A DNA stretch of 11,485 nt from Alphaproteobacteria bacterium (GTDB lineage Bacteria; Pseudomonadota; Alphaproteobacteria; Micavibrionales; UBA2020): contig JAGLRU010000097.1 of the NCBI GenBank assembly GCA_023136145.1, forward strand, positions 1 to 11,485, given 5' to 3'. Positions 9,301 to 11,485 of the stretch are shown in pieces. The notes under the pieces are model-generated. The model did no database searches, had not been told where the DNA came from, and was given only the letters and a program-made list of their open reading frames with translations. Made by a program: the position numbers and the translations under genes. Every line of letters begins with the position of its first letter. Within the stretch, counting starts at the first letter, position 1.

Positions 9301-10785
9301 TTCGGAAGTATCTATTAAAATATCATTCGTTGTTTTGTATATTTCTATTTCGGGAGAGTATGTATCTACAAGAAAAGATGATGCTGTAAGGCTGAGTGTG
9401 TCTGCTTCTAATGGGGTGGCGGTTAAATCTTTTATCCCTCCGAATGGGCTTTCAAGTGTGAGGCTGCCTTCTTTGTTGTATCTTAACGTATCGCCTCTTG
9501 CGGTTTTTATTATGTTTACTTCGCCTTCTTCTGATTTCTCCGTTATCTCAAAATCGCCGCTGTTATGAACATAGTATGGATTGCCTTCAATACTCGCGGG
9601 ATCTCTCGTTTCTCCAACTTTTATAGAACCTCTATCTGTAACTATTTTGCCGGACAGTGTCATTACACCCGAACCGTCAATATAAACATTACCGTCTTCT
9701 TTCGCTTCTATTACACCTTCTATCTGACTGAAACTTCCTTCCCCATCTCCGTCATAATCAGCAAACAGTCTCGTATCTCCAGCATTTGATGTTACATTCG
9801 CTCTGACTGTTACGGAGTTTTTCGCTAAAATTGTTATTGAATTTTCAGCCGTCAGGCCGGCAGTTGCTTCTACTATTATATTTTGAGGTACACTTTCTTC
9901 AGCGTCTCCTATTTCTATATCCGAAGATTCTATATTCCCGGCAAGCCTGACATCCCCGTCACTCACAAGCCGGACTATTCCGTTTACTGTCTCTATCCTG
10001 TTCGCCCTTACATGGCCTTCAAGGTTTATCACATTTGAAAATATATCCGTTAAACTATCCGCTTTTACAATAACCGTTCCGCCGTCCGCTTCTATTCCAC
10101 CGGTATTTTTTATCTGGTCGGTTATTGAGTTTCCTTCGTAATCATATATTTGAGAGGCTGCGGCTTCCCTTATCGCTACCGATATTAACCCGTTACCCGA
10201 TATATCCAGCTCTACAGCGTCTCCCCCGGCTAACACCACTTTTGACGCGGGCGCTATTATCATTCCGTTATTTTCTATGCCGCCGGCTATCAATACCCCA
10301 AACCCGCCTTCTTCTATCTCTATTGTACCGTTGTTTATAAGAAGCATATCCTGCCGGCTGGAGGAAAGTTTTTCAAATAAATATTTGCCGTCTAAAAAAT
10401 TAGAATCAGTTATATCTCTGGTTGAAAAAACCAATCCGGCCGCTTCTATCGCGGCATTAGAACCGGTGTATATCCCGGATTCATTAACAAGTATAAATAT
10501 ACCGTTACACAAAAGACTGCCAAGCAGACGGCTGGGATCTGTGCCGAGGACTCTGTTTAATATTTGACTGGATGAAGTAGGAAGGTTTACTAAAACACGT
10601 TCGTTTTCGTTTATGTTAAAGGATTTGTAGTTTATTATCGCTGACGCGCCGGCATCTATTTGTAACGTAGTACTATCAGGATACTGAATATTAGCTTCAC
10701 CGGAAATTACTTCCTCAATTTCAGGAAGCGAATAAGTAAAGCTTACGCTGAAACATAAAAATATTATTAAAATAAACCGTATCAT
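1..10785 (-). CDS. Giant TpsA-like exoprotein with FHA N-terminal domain, DUF2341, LamG and glycine-rich repeats (3' end beyond window)
   Basis: A single minus-strand frame of 3595 codons runs from the ATG at 10785-10783 to the left edge with no stop; codon boundaries fall on every multiple of 3. The start is fixed by a GGAG site 8 bases upstream and by the hydrophobic signal peptide that follows at once. Domain order: signal peptide (1-19), TPS/haemagglutination-activity domain (20-195), beta-helix region (196-705), Trp junction (706-745), two DUF2341 plus LamG modules (796-1466 and 1739-2412), a third 245-residue beta unit (1467-1711), beta repeats (2413-2695), a second junction (2696-2735) and glycine-rich 326/327-residue repeats from 2822. 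The protein is rich in Thr, Ser, Asn and Gly and poor in Cys, as expected of an extracellular beta-solenoid. By family knowledge the TPS domain directs export through an outer-membrane TpsB/Omp85 pore; the LamG domains suggest glycan or protein binding. An adhesin role is inference. The C-terminus, and so any anchor, is not visible. Confidence 0.93.
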   Translation of the reverse strand, partial: MIRFILIIFLCFSVSFTYSLPEIEEVISGEANIQYPDSTTLQIDAGASAIINYKSFNINENERVLVNLPTSSSQILNRVLGTDPSRLLGSLLCNGIFILVNESGIYTGSNAAIEAAGLVFSTRDITDSNFLDGKYLFEKLSSSRQDMLLINNGTIEIEEGGFGVLIAGGIENNGMIIAPASKVVLAGGDAVELDISGNGLISVAIREAAASQIYDYEGNSITDQIKNTGGIEADGGTVIVKADSLTDIFSNVINLEGHVRANRIETVNGIVRLVSDGDVRLAGNIESSDIEIGDAEESVPQNIIVEATAGLTAENSITILAKNSVTVRANVTSNAGDTRLFADYDGDGEGSFSQIEGVIEAKEDGNVYIDGSGVMTLSGKIVTDRGSIKVGETRDPASIEGNPYYVHNSGDFEITEKSEEGEVNIIKTARGDTLRYNKEGSLTLESPFGGIKDLTATPLEADTLSLTASSFLVDTYSPEIEIYKTTNDILIDTSEITGNVAVIEGEDFKISYLVSGSVTLKSNGTINTKEMVILTASKFNLISDKFGQSGKALTFDTTDIHITRLNGEIEIFECSGNGTNMSVRGPPQGWGSIAYSADAHLTLEASKVVLTGVTPAYLYGDITFHNFECTVPDKHIYFEEGKTYTFKDSLDIGPHTANYPVYLYSHEEGKVWYINIDTDNYSIQRAAVKDSTNISLDNNPIDTYRSLDKGNNTGWLTNTITWTGTTNSSWAEDTNWDPFGDPDGDTVQFTSGSAASLVDYNVSITSLTINGYTGTLTLDTGNTLTITGNYSQNTGTFTGGSSNITVSGNFTLSGGTFTSTSATLSVGGNWSHTDGTFAHNSGTVDFNSSGAQSITIDCFSPFYNLTHSGSGTLTLLSTMSWSYRKQITISNSMVSNTDQTNFPVLIYRASDADLASGAQSDGDDIVFTLSNGTKLSHEIEKYTSATGELYAWVKVPTLSASSDTTLYMYYGNAACSSQQNPTGVWNSNYKGVWHLDEEQAGTGNLDLYQDATSNNNDGDDYISATGQDGQVDGGQEFDDTDDYIPVPGLNNFENENSTFTINTWIKIGDSGANHIMGENVSIGAKEWSAWTSGSNVVFTFITTGGSYVNRVTTTSPLTVDNWHMVTYKVSRTSGYVYIYVDGANQTLTSNSVNSVWGQGNAPFYMGRDRGGYFNGSMDEIRVSNTARSEDWISTAYNNQDDPASYETVGSEETAKALLPVANNLTQSDGTFDLTDGSLSVSGNILVNGGTFDGSDALCNLDIGGNVTVSAGTISAPAVLDDTSFMLGGNWEISGTGIFTPNSGRVVFDASSTGKTITTSSGGADDFYDVKFNNSSGTWLLQDELTVTNVLTVTAGTLDTNDQTLSLNGNTTINGGTLKTGTGIITFGDAAEDTVTISSGTLEIESDNTATDIVKNAGTWTNSGGTITYNAATGVTTSLLSSLSSYYNLTVNSSGSTYTPDGAITTGNDLTVTSGTLDTSTNNLTLTGDLLVNGGTLNASNASCDLDIGGNVTVSSGTLSAPAALDDTSFTVAGNWEISGTGILTPNSGRVVFDASSTGKTITTSSSGADDFYDVKFNNSSGGWTLQDALTVSNDIAVTLGTLDANDEALSINGNTTINGGTLKSGTGVITFGDAAEDTVTISSGELHIESDNTATDIVKNAGTWTNSGGTISYNAETEVTTSLLSSLSSYHNLTINSSGSTYTPDGTISAAGALTITNGMLSQGSNTITAGSLTQSGGTFTGGSSNITVSGNFTLSGGTFTSTQATLLVGGNWSDTAESFTHNSGTVDFNGSGAQSITIGFKPFYNLIHSGSSTLTLSPTWSYRKQIIISSSMVSNTDQTNFPVLIYRASDADLAAGVQSDGDDIVFTSSNGTKLSHEIEKYTSATGELYVWVKVPSLSASSDTTLYMYYGNAACSSKQDPTGVWDSSYKGVWHLDEEQAGTGTANLYQDSTSNNNDGDDYVSATGQDGQIDGGQQFDGSDDYVSVGHDSSITFGLTSDFTTAAWFKTSGSANTQVIIDTRDLSWAGYGLTISTGGTAAFYIRDDSSNAISNSTTESIYSNGLFHHIVLVADRDGYAKLYLDGVFKKQTAMSTIGSISNNSNDCVGDAFNETSSWEEFNGSIDEVRVSNTTRSADWIATSYNNQNDPASYETVGSESAVTAASLAVANNLTQSAGTFDIEDNNLNVSGNLLVSGGALDASDVSCNLDMDGNITVSTGTLSAPAVLDDTSFTLAGNWEISGTGIFTPNSGRVLFDAASTGKTITTSSSGADDFYDVKFNNSSGGWTLQDALTVSNDIAVTLGTLDANDQALSINGNTTINGGTLKTGTGVVTFGDAADDTVTISSGALEIESDNTTTDIVKNAGTWTNSGGTITYNTATVVTTNLLSALSSYYNLTVNSSDSTYTADGALTVSNDFTLTDGTTSVNGQSLTVTGDYTQSNGTFTCGSGTLRVDTNFTKSGGTFNEDTGTVTFGGTTDGTYNVVTTETFNNVTISKTTDVSDILTITSGDTIVITGTLTLTDGEVTGAVNAQGNVTVGASFNQGDANITFSGTSNQTITMTGDNFPTGTLTVNKTSNTATTSGTLTLTGALTIQEGTLSLGGDTNFNGGIIVEKGGTLSCTTGSTTITIDDADTVTINTEGTITLQGGAANLIILQSDTTAAWGLVCNGLYNFDYLNVSYSDASGGPTVFVATSTDGGNNTNWVFNTGATITWAGSASADWFTAANWDLNRTPTSGDNVVINITDTANISQQTQINSLTLGNASGTTNPVLNFTYNAISNGALIIDDGNLTVNTGANITHSAGTTAVVGTVNLDIQTGDALINGTINVSSRGYQSSAGPGDGGNHGDFSGGAGYGGDGGDGYVAGGSAYGSITAPTDIGSGGGTDGGGGGIGGGAVKLTVTGTTTVAGTIYANGGNGGTDDGGGSGGSIYITTGTLDGAGTISANGGTGYDGGGGGGGRIAMYYTTDNSTVTYWAYGGVRSGHTTYTGGAGTIYKKAAAAANGSLTIDNNDRNNLYDVYIGRTPINETITFDTITIKNYGNLETRSSSNITYTTLDWSTKGIITDIGGTFDLLSGGGALLVPATSRLYAYTSRTHSSCTINGWMETRQAITTAGDFNIGTTGTLTHEYNSTTQQYVIDITAANFNIASGGTINVSSRGYQSSAGPGDGGNHGDFSGGAGYGGDGGDGYAAGGSAYGSITAPTDIGSGGGTDGGDTGGRGGGAVKLTVTGTTTVAGTIYANGGNGSNDDGGGSGGSVYITTGTLDGAGTISANGGTGYDGGGGGGGRIAVYYTTDNSTVTYQAYGGVRSGHTYYTGGAGTIYKKAAAAANGSLTIDNNDRNNLYDVYIGRTPINETITFDTITIKNYGNLETRSSANITYTTLDWSTKGIITDIGGTFDLLSGGGALLVPATSRLYAYTSRTHSSCTINGWMETRQAITTAGDFNIGTVGTLTHEYNTTIQQYVIDITAANFNIASGGTINVSSRGYQSSAGPGDGGDHGDFSGGAGYGGDGGDGYAAGGSAYGSITAPTDIGSGGGTDGANTGGRGGGAVKLTVTGTTTVAGTIYANGGNGSNDDGRGSGGSVYITTGTLDGAGTIS
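364..1344 (-). repeat. Glycine-rich tandem repeat, copy B (residues 3148-3474)
   Basis: 981 bases long and in frame with copies A and C. Comparing positions 1-981 with 982-1962 by eye I count about 40 differences (about 96% identical), many of them silent. This points to recent duplication or gene conversion. Confidence 0.92.
1345..2322 (-). repeat. Glycine-rich tandem repeat, copy A (residues 2822-3147)
   Basis: The unit opens GTINVSSRGYQSSAGPGDGG, has a glycine-rich stretch (GGAGYGGDGGDG, GSGGGTDGGGGG), then AVKLTVTGTTTVAGTIYANGG, GGSVYITTGTLDGAGTIS, seven Gly before RIAMYYT, and a less glycine-rich half with TYTTLDWSTKGIITDIGGTF and SSCTINGWMETRQAITTAGDFNIGT. Length is 978 bases, 3 fewer than copy B. 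Confidence 0.92.
2581..2700 (-). other. Trp-rich junction module, copy 2 (residues 2696-2735)
   Basis: GNNTNW (2696-2701), then ITWAG...ADWFTAANWD (2709-2726) and TPTSGD. It is the same two-motif join as at residues 706-745 and again comes just before a new repeat block, here the glycine-rich one. Confidence 0.6.
2701..3549 (-). other. Single-copy beta-repeat stretch (residues 2413-2695)
   Basis: Short strands with steps such as GDYTQSNGTFTCGSGTL, GGTFNEDTGTVTFGG, TGTLTLTDG and GTLSLGGDTNFNGG continue the beta-solenoid, but the stretch has no long duplicate in the window. It ends in LNVSYSDASGG and STD, leading into the second junction. Confidence 0.6.
3550..4284 (-). repeat. 245-residue beta unit, copy 3 (residues 2168-2412)
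   Basis: Follows the second LamG domain. Same landmarks and exactly the same length as copies 1 and 2 (GNWEISGTGIFTPNSGRVLFDA, DDFYDVKFNNSSGG, SSYYNLTVNSS). Its middle is closest to copy 2 (GGWTLQDALTVSNDIAVTLGTLDAND in both), which suggests mixing between copies. Confidence 0.88.
4366..4959 (-). other. LamG / ConA-like lectin domain, copy 2 (residues 1943-2140)
   Basis: It starts like copy 1 (STSNNNDGDDYVSATGQDGQIDGG) but the core is different: FTTAAWFKTSG, YGLTISTGGTAAFYIRDD, HHIVLVADRDGYAKLYLDG and VGDAF. It rejoins copy 1 at FNGSIDEVRVSNTTRSADWI. It is a LamG fold with probably different ligand loops. Confidence 0.8.
4969..5331 (-). other. DUF2341 domain, copy 2 (residues 1819-1939)
   Basis: Near-duplicate of copy 1, offset by 940 residues: WSYRKQIIISS, TNFPVLI, SDGDDIVFTSSNGTKLSHEIEKY, LYVWVKVP and GVWHLDE. 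Most changes are conservative (A to V, N to D). Confidence 0.85.
5653..6387 (-). repeat. 245-residue beta unit, copy 2 (residues 1467-1711)
   Basis: Directly follows copy 1 with no linker and has the same length and landmarks (GNWEISGTGILTPNSGRV, DDFYDVKFNNSSGG, SSYHNLTINSSGSTYT). It is an extra tandem unit not paired with its own DUF2341/LamG domain. Confidence 0.88.
6388..7122 (-). repeat. 245-residue beta unit, copy 1 (residues 1222-1466)
   Basis: Opens NNLTQS.GTFD, then SGN.LV.GG, GGNVTVS, GNWEISGTGIFTPNSGRVVFDASSTGKTITT, DDFYDVKFNNSSG, NGNTTINGGTLK, FGDAAEDTVTISSG and YYNLTVNSSGSTYT. Repeated GN and GG-T steps suggest a beta-solenoid. The match to copy 2 is exactly 735 bases away. Confidence 0.88.
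7186..7779 (-). other. LamG / ConA-like lectin domain, copy 1 (residues 1003-1200)
   Basis: It begins DATSNNNDGDDY and GGQEFDDTDDYI, continues FTINTWIK (strand with the conserved W) and NWHMVTYKV...VYIYVDGA, and ends FNGSMDEIRVSNTARSEDWI. This is the jelly-roll pattern of LamG_3 type domains, which bind glycans or proteins and often calcium. The core (DNA 7263-7680) is unlike that of copy 2. Confidence 0.8.
7789..8151 (-). other. DUF2341 domain, copy 1 (residues 879-999)
   Basis: WSYRKQITISN, then TNFPVLI (about 899-905), SDGDDIVFT..NGTKLSHEIEKY, LYAWVKVP.LSA..DTTLYMYYGNA and GVWHLDE (to about 998). These are the hallmark segments of DUF2341, a domain of unknown function in secreted proteins that usually precedes a LamG/ConA-like domain, as it does here. 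Confidence 0.85.
8551..8670 (-). other. Trp-rich junction module, copy 1 (residues 706-745)
   Basis: D.GNNTGW (708-715) closes the beta-helix and is followed by ITW.G.....W...TNWD (720-737). The 'W.G..W...NW' pattern is common at the start of beta-repeat blocks in large autotransporter-like proteins. The same pair of motifs recurs at residues 2696-2735, so it marks a module boundary. Confidence 0.6.
8671..10200 (-). other. Beta-helix-like region of the exoprotein (residues 196-705)
   Basis: This stretch has the short alternating strand pattern of FHA-type beta-helices: repeated motifs such as IEADGGTVIVKA, VRLVSDGDVRLAGNI, ITILAKNSVTVRANV and GSVTLKSNGTINT. A DYDGDGEGSF segment sits near residues 333-342. 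No catalytic motif is visible. It links the secretion domain to the repeat modules, probably as a rigid stalk. Confidence 0.6.
10201..10728 (-). other. TPS / filamentous haemagglutinin N-terminal domain (residues 20-195)
   Basis: Residues 75-108 carry the family hallmark: ILNRV.G (75-81), DPSRLLGSL (83-91), NG (94-95) and FILVNESGIYTG (97-108). Next come AAGLVFSTRDI (115-125), LINNGTIE..EGGFGVLIAGG..ENNGMI.AP and VVLAGGDAVELDI (184-195). This is the order seen in the haemagglutination-activity domain that starts a right-handed beta-helix and is recognised by the POTRA domains of TpsB. The usual NPNGI is NESGI here (101-105). Confidence 0.88.
10729..10785 (-). other. Signal peptide of the giant exoprotein (residues 1-19)
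   Basis: The protein starts MIRFILIIFLCFSVSF: one Arg, then a hydrophobic core, then a polar TYS before LPEIEE. Cleavage is likely near residue 19 or 20. The region is far shorter than the 50-60 residue extended signal (ESPR) of many proteobacterial TpsA proteins. Cys11 is not in a good lipobox (preceded by IFL), so a lipoprotein is unlikely. Confidence 0.75.
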
Positions 10786-10793
10786 AATAAGAA

Positions 10794-10797
10794 CTCC
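10794..10797 (-). promoter_or_regulatory. Shine-Dalgarno site (GGAG) of the giant exoprotein gene
   Basis: GGAG lies 8 bases before the ATG at 10785 on the minus strand. The spacing is normal, and this supports the chosen start. Confidence 0.75.
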
Positions 10798-10807
10798 GGA
10801 ATATTCC
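10798..10807. promoter_or_regulatory. 10-bp perfect palindrome in the leader, possible operator
   Basis: GGAATATTCC is a perfect inverted repeat sitting between the predicted transcription start (about 10817) and the Shine-Dalgarno site. It could bind a dimeric regulator. It is short, and in AT-rich intergenic DNA it may be chance. Confidence 0.25.
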
Positions 10808-10823
10808 CTAAACGGGTTTTCGC

Positions 10824-10832
10824 ATTATACCA
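10824..10832 (-). promoter_or_regulatory. Extended -10 promoter element for the giant exoprotein gene
   Basis: On the minus strand the gap between the genes reads TGGTATAAT, a perfect TGnTATAAT extended -10 box. No good TTGACA-like -35 lies 16-18 bases upstream, which fits an extended -10 promoter. Transcription would begin near 10817, giving a leader of about 30 bases before the ATG. The giant gene could therefore be transcribed on its own, with or without readthrough from the upstream gene. Confidence 0.6.
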
Positions 10833-10850
10833 TGTTCGATTTTCTACACC

Positions 10851-11485
10851 TTAATAAAAAGTCATCGTTTGGCCGGAAGTCAATATTTTTGCAGCGCCGT
10901 AATCAGCACCGCCTTCATCGTATGTTCCAACGGCCACTTTCCCTTCTATTACTGTTACTGTGGTTTTATATTTGCCCGCTATTTCGCCTTCCAATGTCAG
11001 CGAATCGCCGGGAAGTAATAACGTTTCATCGCTGTAATCAGCGCCGCTTTCATCGTATGTTCCCGCCGCGACTTTCCCTTCTATTACCGTTACTGTGGTT
11101 TTATATTTCCCGGGAAGATATTTCTTCGCGTATTTACCGGCAGATATAATAGCAAAATCAAAACCTGAGTCACTTTCCACTTCCGGTATCTCGCCTTCTA
11201 ATACCAGCGTATCGCCGGGAAGTAACAAAGTTTCATCGCTGTAATCAGCTCCGCTTTCATCGTATGTTCCAACGGCGACTTTCCCTTCCGTTACTGTTAC
11301 TGTCGTTTCATATGTGCCGGGAAGATATTTCTTGTCGTATTTATCGCCGTCTATAATAGCAAAATCAAAGCCAGATTCAGTTTCGCTTTCCGGTATCTCG
11401 CCTTCAAAAACCACCACATCGCCGGGGAGTAACAACGTTTCATCGCCGTAATCAGGGCCACTTTCATCGTATGTCCCCGCCGCTA
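10851..11485 (-). CDS. FecR-like beta-repeat protein, C-terminal part (5' end beyond window)
   Basis: An open frame enters from the right edge and stops at TAA (10853-10851); 210 residues are visible. They form a tandem repeat of about 69 residues. Each unit carries a TVTV(I/T)EGKVA(V/A)GTYDESG segment, then DETLLLPGD and an acidic spacer with SGFDFAI and KYLPG. The alternation of 'V.EGKV.V' and 'LLLPGD..LEGE', and the final ILTSGQTMTF, resemble the beta-strand pattern of FecR-type domains (xVxVxxGxVxV...LxxGQ). This is a motif-level match by eye, not a profile hit. The last unit lacks 24 residues of spacer. An in-frame TTG at 11435 is not the start, because the frame and the repeat continue upstream of it. 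The gene ends 65 bases before the giant exoprotein gene and may belong to the same surface locus. Other possibilities are a cell-surface stalk or an unrelated beta-repeat secreted protein. Function unknown. Confidence 0.75.
   Translation of the reverse strand, partial: AAGTYDESGPDYGDETLLLPGDVVVFEGEIPESETESGFDFAIIDGDKYDKKYLPGTYETTVTVTEGKVAVGTYDESGADYSDETLLLPGDTLVLEGEIPEVESDSGFDFAIISAGKYAKKYLPGKYKTTVTVIEGKVAAGTYDESGADYSDETLLLPGDSLTLEGEIAGKYKTTVTVIEGKVAVGTYDEGGADYGAAKILTSGQTMTFY
10856..11485 (-). repeat. Tandem 207-base (69-residue) units in the FecR-like gene
   Basis: The marker CATCGTATGT (plus strand) recurs at 11465, 11258, 11051 and 10916, that is at spacings of 207, 207 and 135 bases. The last spacing is 72 bases short: the unit lost the spacer between LEGEI and GKYKTTV, in frame. 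Confidence 0.88.

Larger units (their letters stand above)
10786..10850. other. Gap between the two genes
   Basis: 65 bases holding the extended -10 box, the palindrome and the Shine-Dalgarno site. I see no GC-rich stem followed by a T run, so there is no evident intrinsic terminator for the upstream gene. Confidence 0.6.

Noticed and set aside
10753..10785. Lipoprotein signal at Cys11 of the giant protein
   Set aside because: The residues before it (IFL) do not fit a lipobox, and hydrophobic sequence continues after the Cys.
10786..10850. Intrinsic terminator after the FecR-like gene
   Set aside because: No GC-rich hairpin followed by a T run is visible on the minus strand; the only inverted repeat is the short AT-rich GGAATATTCC.
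10851..11435. TTG at 11435 as start of the FecR-like gene
   Set aside because: The frame stays open to the window edge, and the codons upstream encode another repeat unit (GTYDESG.DYGDET), so the gene starts outside the window.

Overview
The window holds two genes, both on the minus strand, and both run off an edge. Nearly all of it (positions 1-10785) is one uninterrupted reading frame of at least 3595 codons. I read that frame end to end and found no stop. It encodes the N-terminal part of a giant secreted or surface protein: a short signal peptide, a filamentous-haemagglutinin-type (TpsA, two-partner secretion) N-terminal domain, a beta-helix-like region, and then a nested set of duplicated modules. 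The plus strand shows only antisense shadow frames.

Layout in coding direction, from right to left. Positions 11485-10851 carry the C-terminal 210 residues of a gene made of repeated FecR-like beta units. The 65-base gap at 10786-10850 contains a perfect extended -10 promoter element, a 10-bp palindrome and a Shine-Dalgarno site. From 10785 the giant gene runs leftward: signal peptide (residues 1-19), TPS domain (about 20-195), beta-helix region (196-705) and a Trp-rich junction module (706-745). Next comes a large module (796-1466) made of beta repeats, DUF2341, a LamG/ConA-like domain and a 245-residue beta unit. A second 245-residue unit (1467-1711) follows, then a second copy of the large module (1739-2412) with a different LamG core. 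After that come further beta repeats (2413-2695), a second junction module (2696-2735), and two full plus one partial copies of a 326/327-residue glycine-rich repeat (2822 to the window edge).

How the genes may work together: the large protein looks like a surface adhesin or carbohydrate-binding exoprotein with two lectin-like domains held on a long repetitive stalk. The FecR-like repeat protein just upstream is probably from the same surface locus, but its role cannot be read from the sequence. No TpsB/FhaC-type transporter, transposase, RNA gene or CRISPR array is present.

Organism: a Gram-negative-type bacterium with large secreted repeat proteins. The mix of TPS domain, DUF2341, LamG and 'W..NW' beta modules, the short signal peptide without an extended proteobacterial signal region, and the NESGI variant of the NPNGI motif recall large surface proteins of uncultured lineages such as Omnitrophota or other PVC-related groups. 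This assignment is weak inference from general knowledge of these families.
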